This document shows, piece by piece, positions 6,023 to 12,463 of a stretch of DNA of 17,226 nucleotides. Positions within the stretch are counted from its first letter, which is position 1. Each line of letters begins with the position of its first letter. This DNA is from Spirochaetaceae bacterium. GTDB taxonomy: Bacteria; Spirochaetota; Spirochaetia; DSM-27196; SLST01. Location of the stretch: contig SKVA01000277.1 of NCBI GenBank assembly GCA_007129695.1, positions 1 to 17,226 of the forward strand, read 5' to 3'. The position numbers and the translations under genes were made by a program. A model generated the notes under the pieces. That model had not been told where the DNA came from. It was given only the letters and a program-made list of their open reading frames with translations, and ran no database searches.

Positions 6023-7408
6023 GTGGAAGACGTTACCGAAGCCGCGACACTCGCGCAGACGCTCGAAGCGATCGGCGAGTCAGGCTCATTCGACCTCAAT
6101 ACCGACCGGTGGGACGAGTCGATGCGATCGATGCCCGGCCGCGTTCCGTTCCTCGACCCGGAGGAGATTCGCAGCGCGCGAGAGTTCTGCGGGCTCGACG
6201 CCGACGTCGACGCGCCCCTGATCGAATGCGCGGGTCGGATCGCGTCGAACCGGCCGCTCGCGCGCCTGGCCTGGCACGCGAGCCGCTGCCTCTACGACTA
6301 TCCGGAACCGGTAGACTTCCCGCGGTGGCCACCGATGCATGCTGCCGACGGCAAGCATGCTGCCGACGGCAAGCATGCTGCCGCCGGCACCCGGGCCGCG
6401 TTGTCAGACTCCGCGGAGGATGGTGCTGCACAGATCGAACCGGGTGCATGGTTTCTGATCATTGCGCTGTCGATGGTGCCGCGCGTAACCGCGACCCACG
6501 AGCGACTCGGGGTTCCCGGCGACGTTACCAGGCAGACGTGCAGGCAGATCGCGTGCTTCGCGGGCAACTACCGGACCGGGACACGCGGGGGCGTCGGGAT
6601 CTACGCGAAGCAGATGTTCTGGCTCCGCCACTATACCGACGGTCGTCTCTACCGGCTCGGACGGTTCGAGTACATGCTGAAGCGGCTCCACGATGCGGTC
6701 GTTCTGTTCCGCCACCGCGAGACCGGCGACTACTTGGCGCTCGCCGCCGATCGCGGCCGCTACGATCGCGCCGGGTACGAAGTCGCTGCCCCGACCGGAG
6801 ACCGCGAAGGCGGCGCGTACGCGTTCACCGCAACGCTCGCACTGAACTCCGACTGCGCGATCGGACACCCGATCGACCCGGCCGGTGTCGTGCTTCGTGA
6901 TCCGGTTCGGGTCGACTACGCGGACTGGCAGCGCACGCTCGGACCGGGAGACACCGTGATCGACCTCCACATCCCGGCGGATGGGCGGATGGATCCGGAC
7001 TCGTGCATCGACTCGATGCGTCGCGCGGTCGACTTTTTCGCGCACCGTTTCCCGGAGCGCCCGGCCCGATCGTTCTGGTGCTCATCGTGGATCTTCGGAC
7101 CGCAGCTGGAACGGATTCTGAGCGAACGGAGCAATCTGGTCCGTTACCTGAAGCAGTGCTATCTGCTGCCCGTGCCGTCGGGCGGTGGCAGCCTCTGGTT
7201 CGTCTACCTGGACGACCACGTCGATCACGTCGCCGCGCCGCGCGACAACCCGCTCCAGGCGGCGGTGTCCGACTTCCTTGCCGCGGGCGGACGGTGGCGC
7301 GATGCGGGGATGGTGTACCCCGTGGATCGGCTCGACCGGTTCGGGAGCGAGCCGTTCAGGTCGTCGTGGAGCCGAGCGCTGTCGCTCGTTCGCGGGCCGG
7401 CTCAGTAG
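6023..7408 (+). CDS. Acyltransferase domain-containing protein (NAT_N plus GNAT_C-like)
   Basis: A 461-residue protein resembling proteins annotated as acyltransferase domain-containing, built from an N-acyltransferase N-terminal domain and a GNAT-like C-terminal domain. Recognisable segments are the N-terminal helical region (1-100), LYRLGRFEYMLKRL (209-222), GDTVIDLHIPADGRMDPDSC (309-328), FWCSSWIFGPQLERIL (351-366) and the final YLLPVP strand region (380-385). I identify it by pattern memory of this family, in which reactions are largely uncharacterised. No signal peptide is visible and the region AWFLIIALSM (142-151) is short for a membrane span. Start is GTG with GGAG five bases upstream. 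Residues 106-123 are a 6-residue tandem repeat in a low-complexity linker. The gene diverges from the lysoplasmalogenase gene and its last 7 bases overlap the convergent sulfatase gene. Confidence 0.7.
   Translation: MEDVTEAATLAQTLEAIGESGSFDLNTDRWDESMRSMPGRVPFLDPEEIRSAREFCGLDADVDAPLIECAGRIASNRPLARLAWHASRCLYDYPEPVDFPRWPPMHAADGKHAADGKHAAAGTRAALSDSAEDGAAQIEPGAWFLIIALSMVPRVTATHERLGVPGDVTRQTCRQIACFAGNYRTGTRGGVGIYAKQMFWLRHYTDGRLYRLGRFEYMLKRLHDAVVLFRHRETGDYLALAADRGRYDRAGYEVAAPTGDREGGAYAFTATLALNSDCAIGHPIDPAGVVLRDPVRVDYADWQRTLGPGDTVIDLHIPADGRMDPDSCIDSMRRAVDFFAHRFPERPARSFWCSSWIFGPQLERILSERSNLVRYLKQCYLLPVPSGGGSLWFVYLDDHVDHVAAPRDNPLQAAVSDFLAAGGRWRDAGMVYPVDRLDRFGSEPFRSSWSRALSLVRGPAQ
6338..6391 (+). repeat. 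In-frame 18-base tandem repeat, three copies
   Basis: Three consecutive 18-base units (6338-6355, 6356-6373, 6374-6391) encode HAADGK, HAADGK and HAAAGT. The first two copies are identical and the third diverges at its end. Each unit contains the small palindrome GCCGNCGGC. Copy-number change would keep the reading frame and only lengthen a linker. Confidence 0.9.
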
Positions 7409-8841
7409 TCGGCCGTGCGCTTCGGGTATGCAGAGTCGGCGTCGATGATCCGTTGGAGCAGCGTGCCGCGCGCGTCGTGCAGGAGCGCCGTGACCCGCGG
7501 GTCGGCCGGGCGCGCCGGATCGGCGCGCAGATCGGCGCACTGGTCGGGATCGGTCTCAAGATCGTAGAGCCGCTCGCGTCCGTCGCGGTGCCGTGCGTAG
7601 AGATAGCGATCGGTCCTCACCGCCTTGTACCCGGGTCCGCCCGGGACCCCGTACTCGAAGAACGCGCTGTCGCGTAGCGGCGCGTCGGTGCCGGCGCGTC
7701 GGCGCAGCGACCGCCCCTGGAAGAACGGCGGAGTCGGCACGCCGCAGTAGTCGGTGATCGTCGGCGCGATGTCGACGAGCTCGACGAACGACGCGTCGTC
7801 CACTCGCGGCTGCACGGTCTCTGCCGGGAGCTTCGGCGGCTTCACGATCATCGGCACCCGCGTGCTCGAGTCGAACCACTGCGACTTCTGGATCAGCCCG
7901 TGGTCGCCCAGGTTCTCGCCGTGGTCCGACGTGAAGATCACGAGCGTATCGTCGCTGAGCCCGAGCTCGTCGAGCGTGTCCAGGATCCGGCCGATGCACT
8001 CGTCGACGTGACTGATGAGCGCGTAGTAGTGCTGCTTCACCGTACGCCATTGGTCGTCTGAGACCGGATTACCGCTCCCCGGATCCACGAAGTTTTCTCC
8101 GTTTGCACGGACCGGCAGCGGCATCCTCCCAGGATCGTACCAGTCGACGAAGCGGGATGGCGGGTTCACCGGGGTGTGCGGAGCGTAGAAGCCGGCGATC
8201 GCGCAGAACGGTTCGCCGTCGCGAGCGCGCGTCGCGCGACCGCGCAGGTAGTCGCACGTGATGTCCGCGACGAAGGCCGAGTGCGTCAGATCCTCGGGTC
8301 CGTCGAACACGTACGGCTCGTGCGTGTTCCGCGGGTGCACACGGATCGGTGTACCCGTCCACGCCGGCGGGGTGTCGACGCGGCACAGGTCGACCGCTGC
8401 CGGGTCGCGCGCGGCGACCCACGCGATGTACGGGTCGTCGTAACACCCCGGCTCGTCACTGACGATGCACGTGTCGAATCCGTACGTCGGATGCGGTTCG
8501 CGATGGTCGCGGTACGCCGACGCGTGGTTCAGGAAGTGGAGCTTGCCGAGCTGCGCGGTGTGATAGCCGTGCGCCGCGAGCACCGAGTGAAAACACGTGA
8601 CATCGGTCGGCATCTCTATCCCGTTGCACCTGACACCGAGCGTTCCGGGGTAGCGACCCGAAAGGGCGCTCTGCCTGCTCGGCATGCATACCGGACAGTT
8701 CGCGAACGCACGGTTGAACAGCGTACCGCGCGCGGCGAGCCGGTCCAGGTTCGGCGTCCGGACGAGCGGGAAGCCGCCTGCGCCGACGGTGTCCCACCGC
8801 TGCTGGTCGGTCCATATCAACAGAACGTTGGGTCGTTTCAC
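7402..8841 (-). CDS. Type I (S1 family) sulfatase, formylglycine-dependent
   Basis: A 479-residue sulfatase of the alkaline-phosphatase-like superfamily, which removes sulfate esters. Visible features: TDQQ (11-14) with metal ligand Asp12, the signature CMPSR (52-56) whose Cys52 would be converted to formylglycine, GKLHF (99-103), and TSDHGENLGDHGL (304-316) with metal ligands Asp306 and His307, followed by Lys319. Length is normal. The protein begins directly in the first beta strand (KRPNVLLIWTDQQ) with no signal peptide, so it should be cytoplasmic. The open frame extends upstream into the preceding gene, but GTG 8841 has GGAGG six bases before it and I start there. It lies 13 bases after the glycosidase-like lipoprotein gene, in the same operon. 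No maturase is in the window. Substrate unknown: a sulfated sugar is likely from context; other sulfate esters are possible. Confidence 0.92.
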   Translation of the reverse strand: MKRPNVLLIWTDQQRWDTVGAGGFPLVRTPNLDRLAARGTLFNRAFANCPVCMPSRQSALSGRYPGTLGVRCNGIEMPTDVTCFHSVLAAHGYHTAQLGKLHFLNHASAYRDHREPHPTYGFDTCIVSDEPGCYDDPYIAWVAARDPAAVDLCRVDTPPAWTGTPIRVHPRNTHEPYVFDGPEDLTHSAFVADITCDYLRGRATRARDGEPFCAIAGFYAPHTPVNPPSRFVDWYDPGRMPLPVRANGENFVDPGSGNPVSDDQWRTVKQHYYALISHVDECIGRILDTLDELGLSDDTLVIFTSDHGENLGDHGLIQKSQWFDSSTRVPMIVKPPKLPAETVQPRVDDASFVELVDIAPTITDYCGVPTPPFFQGRSLRRRAGTDAPLRDSAFFEYGVPGGPGYKAVRTDRYLYARHRDGRERLYDLETDPDQCADLRADPARPADPRVTALLHDARGTLLQRIIDADSAYPKRTADY

Positions 8842-8854
8842 GTCGCGCCTCCGT

Positions 8855-10585
8855 TCATCGGCGCAGGCCCGTCGCGCTCTCGATCGCCGCGCGTTCGACC
8901 GCTGAGTACTTCGCGTTTCGATCCGGAACCGCGATGTCATCGGTGATCCCCCAGCTGCCGTAGCGGCTGTAGCGTCCCGCGAGCGCGAACACCATGTAGA
9001 GATCGCCACCCTTCTGCAGGAACTGCTCGGTGACGCTGCGGTAGAGCAGGGTGCCCATCCGTGGATCGCGTTCCGCCGTGATCCGGTTCGCAACCGGCCC
9101 CCGTGCGTTCTGTCCGGTGTCGGTCCCGCCTTCGTACACCGCGAGTCGGAGACCGAAGCGGTCGGCGATGTCGCGGTACTGCTCAGTCCGGCGACCGCCG
9201 GTTTCCATGTCGCGCACCATCACGCTCATGATCTCTTCAACGTCTGCGGACGGGCCTGCCGCAGCCGAGCTGAAGTACGCGGTGATTCCGATCCCCCAGA
9301 CCGAGTCGGACGCGGGACCGCGCGTCGCCTCGAGCCACTCGAGCGCATCGATGTACTCGAAGCCGCGGGTTACCCACCAGCTGAAGACCGGACGCACCCG
9401 ATCGCCGATTCGGTGCTCGCCGAGCACGTCGGTGAAGATCGTTCCGATCTCCACGGTCCGACGCATGTGCCTGCGGACCTCCCAGACCGACGTGTCGAAG
9501 GGGCTTCCGAAATCCAGGTCGCTGTCGGGGTCGTCGCGTACCTCGGCCACCGCGGCACCCGCGTTCCAGAGCTTCTGGCTGAACAGCGCGTTCCACACCT
9601 CGTTCGAGTGCTCGACGTAGACGACGAGCGACGGGTCGAGGCTGTCGCGTACCAGCTCGGCCAGACCACGGACGTAGCCGTCGGTCGCGTCGACTGGAAG
9701 CGTGAACCACGGGTTCGTCTTTGTCAGGTTCGCGATCTCGATCGCGTACTCCCACGCGCCGCCGCCGCGCTTCGTGCCCCATGCGTTCTGCGTCGTATCC
9801 GACGGGAGCTTCCGGTCCGACCACTCGGTGACGTTCGGGTAGCCGTGATCGCGGTTGTTCGTGTGGCTGTAGTCCATGAACCGGATGCTGTGAAACGCGC
9901 TGCGGGTCAGCGCGGTCAGCACCGGGGTCGCGATCGTCTGCTCGGTGTCGGGATCGTATCCGGGCCGGATCACCCGCAGATCGGTGATGCCCGACCCCTC
10001 GGCCGACTCCGGGGTTCGTCGGGTCCGGCTGAACTCCAGGATCAGAAGTCCTCGTCCGGGCGGAAGCACGATCTCGCCCGTGGTCGTGTTCGTCGTCGCA
10101 TCATACGAGATGTTCCTGATCTCTGCCTGCGGCCCGGCGGCGTCCTGACCGTTACGGACCTCCGCCTGACCGGTGAATCGCATCGCGTACGTCCCCGATA
10201 CGTCGGCCATGTACTCGTCGGGGTCGTCGATCGGTGGCGCCCATGCCGGAATCGGACGCTCGTCGAACACGACCGTCCGCGGGTCGACCATCGGCCACCC
10301 GTGCTCGTCGAGGAGCTCGATAGGGATCCGTGATCCGTCGTGGTACTCCCACGCGCGCAGCGTCTTTGCCGCATCGACGAAGAGCCTGGTGCCCCCCATG
10401 TCGATACCGATCCCAACCCGGCTCGCCTGCCGGACGCTCGTATCCTCCGCCGGTCTGTCTGTTGCCCGCGGCCCGGCGGCACACGCCGCCACGCCCAGCG
10501 CGACCACTGCCACTATCGTTGTCGATCGCAACGCCATGGATAGCCGGCGAGCGCGCGCTGTGTACTCTCTGGTGCGCGACCTCAT
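8855..10585 (-). CDS. Lipoprotein with glycosidase-like (beta/alpha)8 signature
   Basis: A 576-residue predicted lipoprotein: an Arg-rich N terminus, hydrophobic TTIVAVVALG (22-31) and lipobox VAAC with Cys35. The mature part has an N-terminal beta-rich region (about 55-200), then what looks like a TIM barrel with FHSIRFMDYSHTN (231-243), VVYVEHSNEVWN (321-332) and LAVYEGGTDTG (481-491). The NE pair (Asn328-Glu329) and the later Glu485 sit where clan A glycosidases place their acid/base and nucleophile, so I infer a retaining glycan-cleaving enzyme. I cannot name a family; relatives with a SNEVWN motif are often annotated vaguely, for example as cellulose-binding. Start is uncertain: ATG 10585 lies six bases after a -10-like box and has no clear Shine-Dalgarno, while ATG 10537 (560 residues) would give a more usual signal peptide but also lacks one. 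Confidence 0.75.
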   Translation of the reverse strand: MRSRTREYTARARRLSMALRSTTIVAVVALGVAACAAGPRATDRPAEDTSVRQASRVGIGIDMGGTRLFVDAAKTLRAWEYHDGSRIPIELLDEHGWPMVDPRTVVFDERPIPAWAPPIDDPDEYMADVSGTYAMRFTGQAEVRNGQDAAGPQAEIRNISYDATTNTTTGEIVLPPGRGLLILEFSRTRRTPESAEGSGITDLRVIRPGYDPDTEQTIATPVLTALTRSAFHSIRFMDYSHTNNRDHGYPNVTEWSDRKLPSDTTQNAWGTKRGGGAWEYAIEIANLTKTNPWFTLPVDATDGYVRGLAELVRDSLDPSLVVYVEHSNEVWNALFSQKLWNAGAAVAEVRDDPDSDLDFGSPFDTSVWEVRRHMRRTVEIGTIFTDVLGEHRIGDRVRPVFSWWVTRGFEYIDALEWLEATRGPASDSVWGIGITAYFSSAAAGPSADVEEIMSVMVRDMETGGRRTEQYRDIADRFGLRLAVYEGGTDTGQNARGPVANRITAERDPRMGTLLYRSVTEQFLQKGGDLYMVFALAGRYSRYGSWGITDDIAVPDRNAKYSAVERAAIESATGLRR

Positions 10586-10589
10586 ACTG

Positions 10590-10639
10590 CCACTCTACCG
10601 GGGTTGGAGACCGTGCAGCAAGTCCGCTCCCCCGAGTGG
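10590..10639. other. Long-range inverted repeat in the gap between the two lipoprotein genes
   Basis: CCACTC (10590-10595) can pair with GAGTGG (10634-10639) and GGGG (10600-10603) with CCCC (10629-10632). In the minus-strand transcript this would bring the end of the upstream gene next to the start of the downstream one and occlude the bases just before ATG 10585. It may tune translation or mRNA stability between the two lipoproteins, or be chance in GC-rich sequence. Confidence 0.35.
10592..10621 (-). promoter_or_regulatory. Possible internal leaderless promoter for the glycosidase-like lipoprotein
   Basis: On the minus strand TTGCTG, an 18-base spacer and TAGAGT (4/6) are followed by six bases and ATG 10585. 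The geometry is the same as at the lysoplasmalogenase gene. It would allow the second and third genes of the operon to be expressed without the first. Both boxes are imperfect, so confidence is low. Confidence 0.3.
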
Positions 10640-10642
10640 AAT

Positions 10643-12286
10643 CTACTTGCCGTACTCCTCGGTGAAGAGCGTGAGGACCTCCGACTCATTGAGCGGTCGC
10701 GTATAGATTCGCATGTCGTCCAGGTGCGCGTTCAGCCAGCCGATCGAGCTCAAGCCGACCACCAGCGACCCATTCGTGTCGGTGAACCGATCCGCGTCTG
10801 CTGTCGCAACAACCCTGTTGTTGACCCATGCCTCGATGCGTCGCGATCCGAAGTCCCACGAGATCACGACGTGGTTCCATTCAGGCGCGTACCAGACGCC
10901 GGTCAGACTGTCGGGACCGATCGTCAGAACCGTACTGGTGTGACGGACGAACGAGACTCCCGCCTTGCTGTCCAGTCGGATCTCGTACCCCTGCGACTGA
11001 TCCGCGCCGTGCCAGAGGACGCCCGCCTCGGTGTTGTTGCCCATGTCGCGTATCCAGAACGATGCAGAGAAGCCCCGGTCGAAGTTCGTGAGCGGACTGC
11101 CCTTGTCGGGTGCAGTATAGAGAAAGTCGCCGGGGCCACGCGTATCGACGGCTGCGCGCTCCCGGGAGAACCGATCGACCGTCAAGCGGACCGGCGCGTC
11201 GCTCTGCAGGTTGTACCGTTGCAGGTGGTGCTGCCAACCGCTCCAGTCGTCGAAGTTACCCTCGAACGCCCAGTACGCAGCCAATCCCGCCCACAGGTCC
11301 ACCGGCTGCGTCGCAAATCGCCAGATCGGCCCCGTGGCGCTCTTCTCCGCGTTCCGCGCAACCACGTACCACTCGTATGTCTGTCCGCCTTCGAGTGACG
11401 CAGCGAAACCAGTCGTCTTCAGGCCCGCCTGGACCAGGTTGAACTCCACCATCCGGCCGAAGCGCATATAGAGGTCGTACTCGTCCGCATTCGTCGCGGA
11501 CCACGTGATCATCGTCTCGATCGGCACGCCGGTCGATCCGTCTGCCGGGTTCGGGTTCGAGACGGTTGGGGTAGCCGGCTCGGTTGTGAAACTCCAGGTG
11601 CTGCTTGTGCTACTCCCACCCTCGTTTCGTGCGACGACCCGCCACTGGTACAGCGTGCTGTACGCGAGTGTGCCGAGCGAGTGGGTCGTCCCGGTCACCG
11701 TTGCGGTCGGCGTGCCGGGCAGCGATCCCGCCGCGACATATACGTCGTACGCCGTTGCTCCTGATGCCGCGGTCCACGACAGAACCGCTCCCGACTGGGC
11801 GACGCCTGTCGCGGCGTTCGTCGGTGACCCAAGGGAGAACGCGCCCGGGGGATCGATGGGGGCCGCGACGACCGTGACCGAATGGGTGTCGGAGACCGCG
11901 TCCGTTCCGTCGCTGACCGTGACCCGGAGCGCAAACTCGCCGAGCATGTCCGGAGTGAACGTCGCGCTCAGACCATTGGTGTCCAGATCGTCCGTGGTGA
12001 GTTCTGACCCTGTGGGTGTCTCGACGAACGCCCACCCGACGGTCAGCGGGTCTCCGTCGGGATCGTCGGCCGTGACGATGATCTCAACCGTCTCGCCCAG
12101 GGTAACCGCGTCCGGCCCTTCCAGCGCGACCACCGGGGGGCGGTTTGCTGGCGCGCTTCCGGCCGGATCCACCGGCTGAGTCACGGTTGATACGACTGGT
12201 GACTCGCACCCGATGGCCGCGAGCAGCGCGAATGCGATCAGAGTGAACGCCGGCACGAACCGTACCAGACTCCGACGACCAGCCAT
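10643..12286 (-). CDS. Multidomain surface lipoprotein: PKD-like, two FN3-like, LamG-like domains
   Basis: A 547-residue lipoprotein with signal LVRFVPAFTLIAFALLAAIGC, where Cys27 is the lipidated residue. The mature protein has a Pro/Ala/Gly-rich linker, a PKD-like domain (about 48-141; NRPPVVALEG at its start and SDGTDAVSDTHSVTVV at its end), two fibronectin-III-like repeats (about 145-236 and 239-325, each with a PNPADGSTGV or SPTNAATGV type entry and LSWTAA/ITWSAT strand), then a LamG/concanavalin-like domain (about 335-540; GLAAYWAFEGNFDDWSG, then WNHVVISWDFGSRRIEAWVNN). It has no visible catalytic domain, so a binding or adhesive role at the cell surface, probably toward glycan, is inferred. 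ATG 12286 follows GGGGGTG by five bases and sits directly before the signal peptide; GTG 12316 in the same frame is less likely. First gene of the operon with the glycosidase-like protein and sulfatase. Confidence 0.85.
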   Translation of the reverse strand: MAGRRSLVRFVPAFTLIAFALLAAIGCESPVVSTVTQPVDPAGSAPANRPPVVALEGPDAVTLGETVEIIVTADDPDGDPLTVGWAFVETPTGSELTTDDLDTNGLSATFTPDMLGEFALRVTVSDGTDAVSDTHSVTVVAAPIDPPGAFSLGSPTNAATGVAQSGAVLSWTAASGATAYDVYVAAGSLPGTPTATVTGTTHSLGTLAYSTLYQWRVVARNEGGSSTSSTWSFTTEPATPTVSNPNPADGSTGVPIETMITWSATNADEYDLYMRFGRMVEFNLVQAGLKTTGFAASLEGGQTYEWYVVARNAEKSATGPIWRFATQPVDLWAGLAAYWAFEGNFDDWSGWQHHLQRYNLQSDAPVRLTVDRFSRERAAVDTRGPGDFLYTAPDKGSPLTNFDRGFSASFWIRDMGNNTEAGVLWHGADQSQGYEIRLDSKAGVSFVRHTSTVLTIGPDSLTGVWYAPEWNHVVISWDFGSRRIEAWVNNRVVATADADRFTDTNGSLVVGLSSIGWLNAHLDDMRIYTRPLNESEVLTLFTEEYGK

Positions 12287-12320
12287 GATACACCCCCGCG
12301 TATCCGAGTAGATCACTCAT

Positions 12321-12350
12321 AATATATCACATAGATAAGTGCATTCGTAA
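12321..12350 (-). promoter_or_regulatory. Promoter for the lipoprotein/sulfatase operon with upstream A/T tracts
   Basis: On the minus strand TTACGA (12350-12345), 18 bases, TATATT (12326-12321; 5/6). Transcription from about 12314 leaves a leader of about 28 bases carrying the GGGGGTG ribosome site. Two A/T runs, AGCAAAAACC (12350-12359) and AGCAAAAAACC (12366-12376), lie immediately upstream and could act as an UP element or as a curved binding site. The region is strikingly AT-rich against its surroundings. Confidence 0.55.
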
Positions 12351-12376
12351 GCAAAAACCGCACGCAGCAAAAAACC
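12350..12376. repeat. Direct repeat AGCAAAAACC / AGCAAAAAACC
   Basis: Two near-identical 10-11 base A-tract elements begin 16 bases apart between the divergent promoters of the lipoprotein operon and the diguanylate cyclase. They could be UP-element half-sites or binding sites of a shared regulator. Confidence 0.5.
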
Positions 12377-12382
12377 ACTCGC

Positions 12383-12411
12383 TTGCCCGCGCGCGGTTGA
12401 TCCTCTACTAT
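12383..12411 (+). promoter_or_regulatory. Possible promoter for the diguanylate cyclase gene
   Basis: TTGCCC (12383-12388; 4/6), 17 bases, TACTAT (12406-12411; 4/6). The leader to ATG 12464 would be about 46 bases. A perfect 10-bp palindrome, CCGCGCGCGG (12387-12396), overlaps the -35 end and spacer, where a repressor could sit. An alternative -10, TATGAT at 12409-12414, lacks a -35 at normal spacing. Confidence 0.4.
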
Positions 12412-12463
12412 GATTCAGGCAGCAGCCCGGTGCGGGGGCGGTTGACTCTGCGCTCGGAGGTCG

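Noticed and set aside
5076..6221. 381-codon plus-strand frame opposite the lysoplasmalogenase and acetyltransferase genes
   Set aside because: It crosses two real minus-strand genes and runs into the acyltransferase-like gene out of frame; it is extremely Arg/His/Glu-rich with no domain.
6338..6391. CRISPR-like repeat array
   Set aside because: Units are contiguous with no spacers and lie in frame within a coding sequence.
12301..12463. Riboswitch (for example a c-di-GMP aptamer) before the diguanylate cyclase
   Set aside because: I looked for the conserved c-di-GMP-I core and found only unrelated A-tract repeats and a GC palindrome; the leader is also too short.
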